Below are positions 8,084 to 17,098 of a stretch of 32,901 bases of DNA, piece after piece. The number at the start of each line of letters is the position of its first letter. Position 1 is the first letter of the stretch. This stretch comes from PALSA-505 sp035308365. GTDB lineage: Bacteria > Actinomycetota > Actinomycetes > Streptosporangiales > Streptosporangiaceae. The position numbers and the translations under genes were made by a program. The stretch is from the NCBI GenBank assembly GCA_035308365.1, contig DATGGU010000114.1, forward strand, positions 1 through 32,901, read 5' to 3'. The notes beneath the pieces were generated by a model. It was not told the origin of the DNA. It saw only the letters and a program-made list of their open reading frames with translations, and made no database searches.

Positions 8084-10055
8084 GGCCGGCCCCCGGGGAA
8101 ACGGCCGGAGAAGCAGCGGTGGCGACCAGCGGCAAGGTGGTCCGTCCGCCGGGCATGCCCATCGGGCCGGTCTGGATTTCGGTCCCCATCGCCGGGCACA
8201 CGCCACATTCGTAACACGGCGTCCAGCGGCAGTCTTCCACCTCGGCCGCGCCGTCCGCCGCCACCGCGTCCTGCCAGTCCTGCCACAGCCAGTCTCGGTC
8301 GAGCCCGGCGTCCAGGTGATCCCAGGGCAGGATCTCCTCGTAACCCCGCTCCCTGGTGGTGTACCAGTCCAGGTCGACGGGTGTCCCGGCCAGTGCGGCC
8401 GAAGCGGCCCGGGTCCACCGGCCGAATGAGAAGTGCTCACTCCACCCGTCGAACCGGCCGCCGTCCTCCCACACCGCCCTGATCACCTTGGCCACCCGGC
8501 GGTCACCGCGGGACAGCAGCCCCTCGATGATGGACGGCTGGCCGTCGTGGTACCGGAAGCCGATGGAGCGGCCGAAGCCCGGGATGGACCGCAGCGCGCC
8601 GCCCAGCGCGCGCAGCCGTGCGTCCACGGTCTGTGCCGGGCACTGCGCCGCCCACTGGAACGGCGTGTGGGGCTTGGGCACGAAGCCGCCGATGGACACG
8701 GTCGCCCGGATGTCGCGCCGCCCGGTCGCCTCCCGGCCGGCCTGGATGACCCGCCGGGCCACCCCGGCGATGGCCATCACGTCCTCGTCGGTCTCGGTTG
8801 GCAGGCCGCACATGAAGTACAGCTTCACCTGCCGCCAGCCGCTGGCATAGGCGGTGGTGACGGTGCGGATCAGGTCTTCCTCGGTGACCATCTTGTTGAT
8901 CACCTTGCGAATCCGGTCCGACCCGCCCTCCGGCGCGAAGGTGAGCCCGGACCGGCGGCCGCCGCGGGTCAGTTCGTCGGCCAGCGTCACATTGAACGAG
9001 TCCACCCGGGTGGACGGCAGCGACAGGCCGGTCTTCGTCCCCTCGTACTGGTCGGCCAGGCCCCGCGCCACCTCGTGGATCTCGCTGTGGTCCGAGCTGG
9101 ACAGCGACAGCAGCCCGACCTCGCTGAAACCGGTCGCGGCCAGCCCGGTCTCCACCATGCCGGTGATCGTGGCCTTGCTCCGCTCCCGGACCGGCCGGGT
9201 GATCATGCCGGCCTGGCAGAACCGGCAGCCCCTGGTGCAGCCGCGGAAGATCTCGACGCTGTACCGCTCGTGCACGGTCTCGGCCACCGGGACCAGCGGC
9301 TTGCTCGGGTAGGGCCAGTCGTCCAGGTCCATCAGCGTGTGCTTGGCCACCGACCCGGGCACGCCGGGACGGTTGGGCCGCACGCTGCCGATCCGCCCGT
9401 CGGCCAGGTAGGTCACGTCGTAGAACCGCGGCACGTACACGCCACCGTCGATGGCCAGCCGCAGCAGCAGGCCGTCCCTGCCGCCGGGCCGTCCGGCCGC
9501 CTTCCACTCCCGCACCAGCGACGTGATGGTCAGCACCGCCTGCTCGCCGTCGCCGAGCACCGCCCCGTCGATGAACTCGGCGATCGGCTCGGGGTTGAAC
9601 GCGGCGTGCCCGCCGGCCAGCACCACCGGATGGCTGTCATCCCGGTCCGCCGCGGACAGCGGGATGCCGGACAGGTCGAGCGCGGTCAGCAGGTTGGTGT
9701 ATCCCAGTTCGGTGGCGAAGCTCACCCCCAGCAGGTCAAACTCACCGACCGGCCGGTGACCGTCCAGGGTGAACTGCGGGATCCCGTGCTCGCGCATGAG
9801 CGCCTCGAGATCCGGCCAGACGCTGTAGGTCCGTTCGGCGAGCACACCGTCGCAGCCGTTCAGCACCTCGTAGAGGATCTGCAGGCCCTGGTTGGGCAGG
9901 CCCACCTCATAGGCGTCCGGATACATCAAACACCAGCGCACCTGCGCTGATTCCCAGTCCTTCAGGACCGAGTTCAGCTCACCACCGACGTACTGAACCG
10001 GCTTGCGCACCCGCGGGAGCAGCGCCTCAAGGCGCGCGTAGACCGATTCCACCAT
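8076..10055 (-). CDS. TIGR03960-family B12-binding-like radical SAM protein
   Basis: A 659-aa radical SAM enzyme. The N-terminal 230 residues resemble a cobalamin-binding-like region (WCLMYPDAYEVGLPNQGLQ, DLLGVSFATELGYTN, VLAGGHAAFNPEP). The radical SAM core carries the cluster motif CTRGCRFC (C273, C277, C280), then SLSSSDH, TFAPEGGSDRIRKVINK and FMCGLPTETDEDV. A C-terminal CYECGVC near residue 630 is a possible extra metal site. It sits between rodA and the TIGR03936 gene and overlaps the latter. ATG at 10055 gives the family N-terminus VYARLEALLPRVRKP. The substrate is unknown; it is a conserved neighbour of rne-rplU in actinobacteria. Confidence 0.93.
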   Translation of the reverse strand: MVESVYARLEALLPRVRKPVQYVGGELNSVLKDWESAQVRWCLMYPDAYEVGLPNQGLQILYEVLNGCDGVLAERTYSVWPDLEALMREHGIPQFTLDGHRPVGEFDLLGVSFATELGYTNLLTALDLSGIPLSAADRDDSHPVVLAGGHAAFNPEPIAEFIDGAVLGDGEQAVLTITSLVREWKAAGRPGGRDGLLLRLAIDGGVYVPRFYDVTYLADGRIGSVRPNRPGVPGSVAKHTLMDLDDWPYPSKPLVPVAETVHERYSVEIFRGCTRGCRFCQAGMITRPVRERSKATITGMVETGLAATGFSEVGLLSLSSSDHSEIHEVARGLADQYEGTKTGLSLPSTRVDSFNVTLADELTRGGRRSGLTFAPEGGSDRIRKVINKMVTEEDLIRTVTTAYASGWRQVKLYFMCGLPTETDEDVMAIAGVARRVIQAGREATGRRDIRATVSIGGFVPKPHTPFQWAAQCPAQTVDARLRALGGALRSIPGFGRSIGFRYHDGQPSIIEGLLSRGDRRVAKVIRAVWEDGGRFDGWSEHFSFGRWTRAASAALAGTPVDLDWYTTRERGYEEILPWDHLDAGLDRDWLWQDWQDAVAADGAAEVEDCRWTPCYECGVCPAMGTEIQTGPMGMPGGRTTLPLVATAASPAVSPGAGRG

Positions 10056-10098
10056 AACTACAACCCTATAGACCCTGGACGGCTGCTCAGCCGATGCC

Positions 10099-11379
10099 TC
10101 ACGCTACCCGGCGGCCGGTCCAGATGGCGTCCAGACCGGTGCGCTTGCGGTGTACGGACTGCAGGATGCCGATCGCGATCAAGTCGGCGAACGCCGCCGA
10201 ACCGCCGTAGGAGATGAATGGCAGCGGCAGCCCGGTGATGGGCATGATGCCGATGGTCATACCGACGTTCACGAACGACTGGAAGGCGAACCAGATCGCT
10301 ATCCCCGTGGCGACCAGCATGCCGAACTGGTCTTCGGCCCCAGCCGCGATGCGCAGCGCCCGCGTGATCACGATTCCGAGCAGCACGACGATCGTGATAG
10401 AGCCGACGAAACCGAGTTCCTCACCGGCGACGGTGAAGATGAAGTCGGTCGACTGCGAGGGGACGTAACCGCCCGAGATCAGCGAGCCGTGGAACAGCCC
10501 ATGGCCGTACATTCCGCCCGACCCCACCGCGATCTTGGCTTGCTGCGCGTTGTAGCCGGAGGTGGAGAGGTTGGCCGACGGGTCGGTGAACGAGGTGAAC
10601 CGCTGAAGCTGATAGGACTTCAGCACGTGCAGCTTGATCGCGCCGAACACTGCGGCCGCACCGGCCACCGCCAGAACGGCCAGCCAGCGCAGCCGCAGCC
10701 CGGAGACCGCGATCATGCCGGCCAGCACGACCAGCAGGACCAGGGCCACGCCGAGCGCCGGCTCCTTGATCACGAGCCCGGCCAGCGGCGCCGCGCACAG
10801 CACGGTGAGCGCGACCTCCCGGAGCCTGGGCCGTTTGCCGCCATCGCCGAGCCGGCTCAGGAACAGGGCGCAGATCAGCACGAGGCCGAGCTTGGCGAAC
10901 TCCGACGGCTCGATCTGGAAGCCGCCGGGCAGGTTGATCCAGGCACGCGCACCGTTCACCGAGTTGCCGACCGCGAGCACAGCGAGCAGGGCGAGCAGCG
11001 TCGCGCCGTAAACCAGCGGAGTCCAGGCCCGGATCCGCCGGATGTCCATCGCCGCCACGACCAGCATCAGCACCAGGCCGATGCCGAACCAGACCACGTC
11101 CTTGTACAGGTATTCGCGCGGGCTGGCGCCGATCTGGATCTGCTGCGGCTGGGTGGCCGACCAGACGAGCAGGGTGCCCAGCACACACAGTGCCAGGACG
11201 ACGACGACAAGAATCCAGTCAAGGTTTTTAAGAAGAGATTTACTTCCTGACGGAATGGGCCAGCGTGATCGCAGGCGCCCAGCGCCGGTGCTGCCAAAGT
11301 TTCCAAGCCTGGGCACACCGCGCACGCCCAGCGGGCCGCGGCCACCCGGTGCGAGCCGGTAGTTCTCCCGCAGGCTCAT
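10099..11379 (-). CDS. rodA: peptidoglycan glycosyltransferase RodA (SEDS family)
   Basis: A 426-aa polytopic membrane protein of the SEDS family, which polymerises lipid II into glycan strands with its partner class B PBP. After a basic cytoplasmic N-terminus of about 50 residues, transmembrane segments start at LDWILVVVVLALCVLGTLLVW. The large loop has RFTSFTDPSANLS (D266 in the position of the catalytic Asp), NAQQAKIAVGSGGMYG and SQSTDFIFTVAGEELG; the C-terminus has PITGLPLPFISYGGSA. The start ATG overlaps the stop of the PBP2 gene by ATGA (11376-11379), so the synthase pair is translationally coupled. It is the lateral-wall or hyphal elongation/sporulation enzyme rather than FtsW, judging by linkage to mreBCD. 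Confidence 0.96.
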   Translation of the reverse strand: MSLRENYRLAPGGRGPLGVRGVPRLGNFGSTGAGRLRSRWPIPSGSKSLLKNLDWILVVVVLALCVLGTLLVWSATQPQQIQIGASPREYLYKDVVWFGIGLVLMLVVAAMDIRRIRAWTPLVYGATLLALLAVLAVGNSVNGARAWINLPGGFQIEPSEFAKLGLVLICALFLSRLGDGGKRPRLREVALTVLCAAPLAGLVIKEPALGVALVLLVVLAGMIAVSGLRLRWLAVLAVAGAAAVFGAIKLHVLKSYQLQRFTSFTDPSANLSTSGYNAQQAKIAVGSGGMYGHGLFHGSLISGGYVPSQSTDFIFTVAGEELGFVGSITIVVLLGIVITRALRIAAGAEDQFGMLVATGIAIWFAFQSFVNVGMTIGIMPITGLPLPFISYGGSAAFADLIAIGILQSVHRKRTGLDAIWTGRRVA

Positions 11380-13469
11380 CGGGTTCTCCGGGTGCTCGCC
11401 GCCGGGGCCGGCGGAGGCACGATCGCGCCCGACGAGGAGATCGTGGGCAGCGAAACCGGAACCTGCCCGGATGGGAGTGCCGCTTTCTGCCCTTCCAGGC
11501 CGTAGATGTCATCCCAGATCTTCCTGATCGCCGGGGCGGACGTGTCGGCGCCGTACCCCGCACCGGGAATCATCATCACGATGACGTACTTGGGGTGGTT
11601 ACACGGCGCGAACGATGCGAACACCGACGACGCCTGCTTGCCGAAGACCTGGGCGGTACCGGTCTTGCCCGCCACGCACACCTTGTTCAGCGGGAAGCCG
11701 CTGAACGCGCCGGCCGCGGTTCCCGCGGTCACCACGCCGCGCAGCGCGTTCCTTATGTAGGCGAGGGTGGACTTGGCGACCGGCAGGTGGCGGATCACCG
11801 GTGGGTTGATCCGCTGGACGACCTTGCCGTCCGGGCTGATCAGCGCCTCGCCGATGCGCGGGCTGTACAGGGTGCCGCCGTTGGCCAGTGCCGCGTAGGC
11901 GTCGGCGAGCTGCAGCGGCGTGACGGTCACGTAGCCCTGGCCGATCGCGGCGATCGCGGCCTGGCCCGGATACCAGACCCAGCCATCCAGGCAGTCCTGG
12001 TATTCGATCCGCTGGACGTAGGAGCCGTACTGCCTACCGTACTTGCACCAGTTCTGACCGGTATGGGCATTGTCCTTCCAGAGCCAGTACAGCCACTGCC
12101 TGGTCGGCACGCTGCCGGCGCTCTGCTCGGGCACATCGATCCCGGGCGTGTGCCCGAATCCCCAGGCCAGCTCCATCTTGACCATCGGCTGGACCGGGGC
12201 ATGGGGATTGCGGATGTTGTTGATCGAGGGATGGTCCTTCAGCCACATGTCGTAGCCGAGCTGGTAGTAGACGGTGTCGCAGGACTGGATCAGCGCCTCC
12301 TGGAACGACATGGCGCCGGCGTTCGGGTTGCCGTCGTTGATGAGCCGCTGACCGCCGATATCCACTGACGCGGGGCAGTTATAGCTGCCGTAGAGGCTGA
12401 ACCCGTTCGCGACGGCCGCCGCCGTCGTGGTGACCTTCCAGGTCGAGCCGGGTGCGTACTCCCCCTGGGTGGCCCGGTTCAGGATCGGCTCCCCGTGCCG
12501 GGTGCCGAACAGGTAGCCGAACTCCTTGTTGGAGATGCCACCGGTCCACACGCTGGGGTCGTAGGACGGGTAGCTGGCCATCGCGACCACCCGGCCGGTG
12601 GTGGTCAGCACCACCGCGGCGCCGGAGGTGGCGCCCCGGTCCCCCTGGCCGTAGGCCTTGTGGATGGCACCGGCCAGGATGTTCTGCACGTCCGCCTGCA
12701 GCGGCGCGTTGATGCTGGTGACCAGGTCATCGCCGGGCTTGGCCGGGGTCTGGCTGACCGTGCCGGTGACCACACCCTGGGCGTTGACCGCGACCTTCTG
12801 GATCCCGGGGGTGCCGCGCAACTGAGCGTCGTACTGCTGCTCGAGCCCGGCCTGGCCGATCAGGTCCACGCCGGAGAAGCCGGTCACGGTCAGGTGGTCC
12901 TGCTTGACCTCCTGCGCGGTGATGGGCTGCAGGTAGCCGAGCACCTGAGCCGGGTTCGCACCGTCCGGCGCCGGATAGTTCGTCACCGGCTGAACCTGCG
13001 CGGTGATGTCCGGGTACAGGCCCGGGTCCTCCATGATCTGCAACGCCACCCGGTCGGGGACCTGCTCGTCCACCGGGACCGGCTGATAGGGCGACCCCGG
13101 CCAGCACGGCGGCTTGATCCCTGCCGTGCAGGTGCGCACCTTGTCAGCCAGCAGCGTGGGGCTCATCCGCAGCAGCTTCGCCAGCCTGTCCAGCACCGCT
13201 TTCTCGTCGGTGCGCTGAGCGAGCCGCGCGATGTTCACCGAGACCACCAGCGCGGTACGGTTGTTCACCAGGGGCTGGCCGGTGTCGTCGAGGATCTCGC
13301 CGCGGACCGAGGGCACGACCACCGACTGGGTCTCGTCCTGCGCGGCCAGGGCGGTGTAGGTGCCGGTGTTCATCACCTGCACGTACCACAGTCGAGCGCC
13401 GAGCGAGATGAGCAGCGCGGCCACCGCCACGTGCACCACCCACAGACGGCGCCGCGACGACGCGATCAT
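11376..13469 (-). CDS. mrdA: class B penicillin-binding protein 2 (transpeptidase)
   Basis: A 697-aa cell-wall transpeptidase that cross-links the glycan made by RodA. An N-terminal signal anchor (about 9-30) is followed by the PBP dimer domain (VVPSVRGEILDDTGQPL) and the transpeptidase domain with STWK (342-345), SCD (396-398; class B PBP2 proteins often have D here) and KTGTA (602-606). The frame is open upstream to 13763, but the real start is ATG 13469, overlapping the mreD stop by ATGA (13466-13469). A Cys-containing insert (about 113-135) and a Trp/Tyr-rich stretch near 455-500 are in the periplasm-side domains. The gene is part of mreB-mreC-mreD-mrdA-rodA. Confidence 0.96.
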   Translation of the reverse strand: MIASSRRRLWVVHVAVAALLISLGARLWYVQVMNTGTYTALAAQDETQSVVVPSVRGEILDDTGQPLVNNRTALVVSVNIARLAQRTDEKAVLDRLAKLLRMSPTLLADKVRTCTAGIKPPCWPGSPYQPVPVDEQVPDRVALQIMEDPGLYPDITAQVQPVTNYPAPDGANPAQVLGYLQPITAQEVKQDHLTVTGFSGVDLIGQAGLEQQYDAQLRGTPGIQKVAVNAQGVVTGTVSQTPAKPGDDLVTSINAPLQADVQNILAGAIHKAYGQGDRGATSGAAVVLTTTGRVVAMASYPSYDPSVWTGGISNKEFGYLFGTRHGEPILNRATQGEYAPGSTWKVTTTAAAVANGFSLYGSYNCPASVDIGGQRLINDGNPNAGAMSFQEALIQSCDTVYYQLGYDMWLKDHPSINNIRNPHAPVQPMVKMELAWGFGHTPGIDVPEQSAGSVPTRQWLYWLWKDNAHTGQNWCKYGRQYGSYVQRIEYQDCLDGWVWYPGQAAIAAIGQGYVTVTPLQLADAYAALANGGTLYSPRIGEALISPDGKVVQRINPPVIRHLPVAKSTLAYIRNALRGVVTAGTAAGAFSGFPLNKVCVAGKTGTAQVFGKQASSVFASFAPCNHPKYVIVMMIPGAGYGADTSAPAIRKIWDDIYGLEGQKAALPSGQVPVSLPTISSSGAIVPPPAPAASTRRTR

Positions 13470-14830
13470 CGCCAGCCTCCGTTCCGCTTGAACTTGATCC
13501 GGCTGCCGCCGCGCCCGGTGGCCCGGCGCAGCGCCCGGAACCTGCGCGGCCCGCCGAAGGTGCCCCGCCGGGGCCCGCCGGGGCCGAACGTGCCCTTGGT
13601 CGACGAGCCGCCGCTGAAGGTCCCCCGCCGCGGCGATCCGGCCGGCGCCTGGCGCTGGTGCTGGGGCGAGGCGGTGAATGTGCCGCGCCGGGGCGTGGCG
13701 GCGCCGGCCATGCCTTTCCGGCCGGAGAGCCACCCCGCGGCGCCTATCCGGCCGGAGGTCCACCCGGTGGCGGCCTTGCGCTGGGAGTTCGCGCTGAATG
13801 TGCCGCGGCGCGGGGCGGCGGTGCCGACGTGACCGGAGCCACCCGCACCGCGGAACCCCCAGGCGGGTTTGCGGCCGAACCTGACCGTTGAAGCGGCTCC
13901 TGGCCTGCTGCCCCGGCCGAACAGCTTGGGCAGCGGCCGGGTTCCCGGCAGCCCGCCGGCGGCAGAGCCCGCACCACCGGCGGACCCGCCGAAGAGGCCG
14001 CCGGGCAGCCTGCCGCCGACGATCCCGTCACGCCGGCGCCCGGAGCCGAACCGCAGCTTGGCAAGGCTCTTACTCTGCTGGCCGGCTCCCGGCGGGCTGG
14101 CCGGGAGACTGCTGTTCTTGCCGCCCAGGTGCAGCTTGATCGTGGCCGGCCTGCTGCGGGCCAGCTCGGCGCTGGCCGCCAGCCAGCCACCGCCGCCGAT
14201 CCAGCCGTCCCGCTGCCTGTTCGCGGCGGCTCGTATCCGCGGCGTGCGGCCGCCCTGCAGCGCGGGCGCGGTACCGGGGACGGCCAGCGGGCTCGCGCTG
14301 GCCGCCGCCTGCGGGCCGCTGGGGACCACCCCGGCGATCCTGGCCGCCAGCCGGCTGGCCAGTGCCACGGCATACAGGACGAACGGGCTGAGCAGCACGT
14401 CGTAGGCTACCGACAGCGGCAGCACATGCCGCACCGACTGCCCGGTGACGTCTGGGTTGCCGAGGAAAACACCGGCCACCGCGTAGAGAGCGGCGCCACC
14501 CCCCGCGCCGAGTGCCGAGGCGGCCAGCGGCAGCAGCACCGAGTTCTCCAGGTCGGCGGCGACCAGGCCGCAGAAGTAGCCGACCAGGCAGAACACCAGC
14601 GCGTACACGCCAATCAGATGGTTGGACGGCGGCGCGACGTCAAGGGCCAGGCCCGCGCAGAAGCCGGTGATCAAGCCCGGAGTGGGACCGCTGCTGAGCG
14701 CGAGCGCGACGACAACCAGCAGCAGCAGGTCCGGGGACACGCCACCCGGTAGCGGCAACTGGTCGAGCAGGGTGAGCTGGAGCAGGAGCGCGACGACTAC
14801 CAGCACGGCTGACAGCAGCACACGACGCAT
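13466..14830 (-). CDS. mreD: MreD with a long basic C-terminal extension
   Basis: The N-terminal 170 residues are a typical MreD, the small membrane protein of the elongasome: MRRVLLSAVLVVVALLLQLTLL, then about five hydrophobic segments, PGLITGFCAGLALDVAPP and LLSPFVLYAVALASRL. MreD is usually 160-230 residues; this one is 454. Residues 171-454 are Gly/Arg/Ser/Ala-rich, strongly basic and likely disordered, with PRRGTF at 340, 380, 400 and 420 and a weak copy TKGTF at 411. ATG 14830 begins one base after the mreC stop; a longer reading to 14995 would overlap mreC and is rejected. The ATGA overlap with mrdA shows the tail is read through to the normal operon junction rather than being a frameshift artefact. 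Confidence 0.92.
   Translation of the reverse strand: MRRVLLSAVLVVVALLLQLTLLDQLPLPGGVSPDLLLLVVVALALSSGPTPGLITGFCAGLALDVAPPSNHLIGVYALVFCLVGYFCGLVAADLENSVLLPLAASALGAGGGAALYAVAGVFLGNPDVTGQSVRHVLPLSVAYDVLLSPFVLYAVALASRLAARIAGVVPSGPQAAASASPLAVPGTAPALQGGRTPRIRAAANRQRDGWIGGGGWLAASAELARSRPATIKLHLGGKNSSLPASPPGAGQQSKSLAKLRFGSGRRRDGIVGGRLPGGLFGGSAGGAGSAAGGLPGTRPLPKLFGRGSRPGAASTVRFGRKPAWGFRGAGGSGHVGTAAPRRGTFSANSQRKAATGWTSGRIGAAGWLSGRKGMAGAATPRRGTFTASPQHQRQAPAGSPRRGTFSGGSSTKGTFGPGGPRRGTFGGPRRFRALRRATGRGGSRIKFKRNGGWR
13556..13813 (-). repeat. PRRGTF-encoding repeats in the mreD tail
   Basis: Four copies of the codons for PRRGTF are found at 13796-13813, 13676-13693, 13616-13633 and 13556-13573, that is at protein spacing 40, 20 and 20 residues. 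The DNA of the copies differs at third positions, which suggests the peptide rather than the DNA is conserved. Confidence 0.85.
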
Positions 14831-14831
14831 G

Positions 14832-15797
14832 TCAGCCCCCCGAGTGGGGCGCCGGCGTGCCCGTTCCCGTGCCCGGGCTCTGCCCGGCGGGCACCGTGAC
14901 CGTGACCGTGGGCGCCGGCGTCGCCTGGGGACGCGGCGGCAGCACCGAGTTCCCCGGGTCGGTGCGCGGCGGGACGACGACCACGCCGACCACACCGAGC
15001 GAGGTGAAGTCGACGAACGGACGGACCAGCGCCATCGTGGTCAGCGAGTTCGGCGATCCCTCCAGCTTGACGATCGTCCCGACCGGAACCCCGGGCACGT
15101 AAGGGCTGTCGCCCACCGAGGCGTAGGTGACGATCTGCTGGCCCACCTGAAGGCTGGCGTTGGCGGCCAGCAGGGTGAGCTGCAGCGTGCCCGAGCCGGA
15201 CAGGCCCTTGCCCGGGCCGGTGACCTCACCGATCTGGCCGTTGCTGGCCATCCGCACACCCACGTGCGAGGACCCGTCGATGAGGAGCACGACCGTGCAG
15301 GTGTCCGGGCCCACGCTGGCCACCCGGCCGACGAGCCCGTCGCCGTTCAGCACGGTCTCGTTGGGGGTGATGCCGTCCTTGCTGCCCACGTCCAGCGTGA
15401 CCGTGCTCTCGTAGCCGGGCGACACGGCCACCACGTTGGCCGCCTTGATCGTGTAGCCGCCGCGCCCAGCTAGCTGCAGCAGCCGGCTGAGCTGCGCCGA
15501 ATCGGCCTTGTCGAGCTGTGCCTGGCTGAGCTCTGCCCGTAGTTCGGCGTTCTGCCGCTCCAGGGCGGAGATCTTCGCGTTGGCCGATGGGGCGCCCTTG
15601 ACCCCGTCGACGAGCTGGGCGGCCGGCCGGAAGATGTCTCCGGCCAGGTTCTCCACCGGCCCGAACACCGTATTGCCGAAGCCGCTGAGCGCCCGCAGTG
15701 GGGCCGCGTTGCTGTCCCGGTAGTCCAGCGTGATCAGCGCGAGTGCGGCGATCAGGAACACGCTCAGGACCAGGCGCGTCCGCCGGGTGTCATGCAA
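14832..15797 (-). CDS. mreC: rod shape-determining protein MreC
   Basis: A 321-aa elongasome protein that spans the membrane once and links MreB/MreD to PBP2. The transmembrane segment is about residues 9-27 (LVLSVFLIAALALITLDY), followed by a coiled coil about 70-105 (ISALERQNAELRAELSQAQ) and the paired beta-barrel domain (VVAVSPGYESTVTLDVGSKDGI, GLVGRVASVG, VGVRMASNGQIGEV). The tail is Pro/Thr/Gly-rich. The start is the rare TTG at 15797: it has AGGAGAT at good distance, a stop codon lies four codons upstream in frame, and the nearby ATG is in another frame. It precedes mreD by one base. Confidence 0.95.
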   Translation of the reverse strand: MHDTRRTRLVLSVFLIAALALITLDYRDSNAAPLRALSGFGNTVFGPVENLAGDIFRPAAQLVDGVKGAPSANAKISALERQNAELRAELSQAQLDKADSAQLSRLLQLAGRGGYTIKAANVVAVSPGYESTVTLDVGSKDGITPNETVLNGDGLVGRVASVGPDTCTVVLLIDGSSHVGVRMASNGQIGEVTGPGKGLSGSGTLQLTLLAANASLQVGQQIVTYASVGDSPYVPGVPVGTIVKLEGSPNSLTTMALVRPFVDFTSLGVVGVVVVPPRTDPGNSVLPPRPQATPAPTVTVTVPAGQSPGTGTGTPAPHSGG

Positions 15798-15965
15798 CGT
15801 GATCTCCTAGCCGCGCTGTGTCGCCGTTGAACTCCGCATTGTTCAGATGGACTTACCACGATGACCGCCGCTCAACCGGCCCGGACACTCGCGTGCCGGA
15901 TTCGGGCAACGCTCGTGGGGTCGCCTCCCTGCCTCTACCCTGCCACTGCCGGCCTGCCACTGCTG

Positions 15966-15985
15966 GCCTGCCTCTGTTGGCAGGC
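15966..15985 (-). terminator. stem-loop between mreB and mreC
   Basis: GCCTGCC and GGCAGGC form a perfect 7-bp stem with a 6-base loop in the 207-base gap after mreB; a doubled GGCAGGCC-GCAGT sequence follows downstream on the minus strand. No T-run. It may lower transcription from mreB into mreC-mreD-mrdA-rodA, letting MreB be made in excess. The rest of the 15798-16004 gap shows only the mreC ribosome binding site. Confidence 0.45.
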
Positions 15986-16004
15986 AAACGGGCAGTCAGC
16001 AGGG

Positions 16005-17036
16005 TTAGCGTCTGGATTCTGGCACGAGCACCTGGCGCAGCGTCTCGAAGTCTTCGACGCATTTTCCGGTGCCGAGCACGACGGAATCGAGGGGGTTGTC
16101 CGCCAGGTGGATGGGCATCCCGGTTTCCTCCCGGATCCGCTCATCCAGGCCGCGCAGCAGGGCACCGCCGCCGGTCAGCGCGATGCCCCGGTCCATGACA
16201 TCGCCGGCCAGCTCGGGCGGGCACTTGTCCAGCGTGGTCTTGACCGCGTCGACGATCAGGTTGACCGGTTCCTCGATCGCCCTGCGGATCTCTTCGGCCG
16301 AGATCACGATCGTCTTGGGCAAGCCGCTGACCAGGTCCCGGCCGCGGATCTCCGCGTGCGGCTCGTCCGCCGTGGGGTAAGCGGAACCCAGTGCCATCTT
16401 GATCTCCTCGGCGGTGCGCTCGCCAAGCATGAGCGAGTACTCCTTCTTGCCGAAGGTGATGATGGCCTGGTCGAGCTCGTCGCCGCCGACCCGGATGGAC
16501 TGTGAGGTCACGATGCCGCCCAGCGAGATCACGGCCACCTCGGTCGTGCCGCCGCCGATGTCCACCACCATGTTGCCGGTGGGCTCGTTGATCGGCAGGC
16601 CGGCCCCGATGGCGGCGGCCATCGGCTCTTCGATGATGTAGACGCGCCGGGCGCCGGCCTGGTGACCGGCCTCCTTGACCGCGCTCTGCTCCACCCCGGT
16701 GATCCCGCTGGGCACGGCGACCACGATCCGCGGCTTGGCCATGTGCCTGCGTTTGTGCACCTTCTGGATGAAGTAGCGCAGCATCCGCTCGGTGACGTCG
16801 AAGTCGGCGATCACGCCGTCCTTGAGCGGCCGGATCGCCACGATGTTGCCGGGTGTCCGGCCGATCATCCGTTTGGCTTCCACGCCGACCGCGACGATCT
16901 GCCCGTTGTTCGTGTTGAGCGCGACCACCGAGGGTTCGTTGAGCACGATCCCGCGTCCGCGCACGTAAACCAGGGTGTTCGCGGTGCCGAGATCGACCGC
17001 CATGTCACGGCCGAGGAACGCAAGCGCGTTGCTCAT
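16005..17036 (-). CDS. mreB: rod shape-determining actin homologue MreB
   Basis: A 343-aa bacterial actin that forms membrane-associated filaments and positions the elongation machinery. Nucleotide-binding motifs are DLGTANT (about 16-22, phosphate 1), VVDIGGGTTEVAV (phosphate 2) and IALTGGGALLRG (adenosine). RPLKDGVIADFDVTERMLRYFI and the KVHKRRHMAKPRIVVAVPSGIT block are typical of MreB. Length is normal and no key residue is missing. ATG at 17036 with an AAGGTCTCG region upstream; GAGGAAGG lies a little further. It is 62 bases after ndk. The mre cluster in actinomycetes works mainly in spore-wall or lateral-wall synthesis. Confidence 0.97.
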   Translation of the reverse strand: MSNALAFLGRDMAVDLGTANTLVYVRGRGIVLNEPSVVALNTNNGQIVAVGVEAKRMIGRTPGNIVAIRPLKDGVIADFDVTERMLRYFIQKVHKRRHMAKPRIVVAVPSGITGVEQSAVKEAGHQAGARRVYIIEEPMAAAIGAGLPINEPTGNMVVDIGGGTTEVAVISLGGIVTSQSIRVGGDELDQAIITFGKKEYSLMLGERTAEEIKMALGSAYPTADEPHAEIRGRDLVSGLPKTIVISAEEIRRAIEEPVNLIVDAVKTTLDKCPPELAGDVMDRGIALTGGGALLRGLDERIREETGMPIHLADNPLDSVVLGTGKCVEDFETLRQVLVPESRR

Positions 17037-17098
17037 AACGAACGAGACCTTCCTCCGGTGGTCGGTATGTGGGGTTATCTGTACGCGCCGACCGGCGG

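Noticed and set aside
8084..8440. Upstream extension of the TIGR03936 gene
   Set aside because: It lies wholly inside the radical SAM gene in another frame; family N-terminus begins at GTG 8083.
13470..13763. Upstream extension of the PBP2 gene
   Set aside because: It overlaps mreD and lacks any PBP character; ATG 13469 has the signal anchor directly after it.
13556..14320. Frameshift fusing mreD to another gene
   Set aside because: The tail shows no second protein family, and the stop overlaps the mrdA start exactly as expected for an intact operon.
14831..14995. Upstream extension of mreD
   Set aside because: It overlaps the end of mreC; ATG 14830 gives a typical MreD N-terminus.
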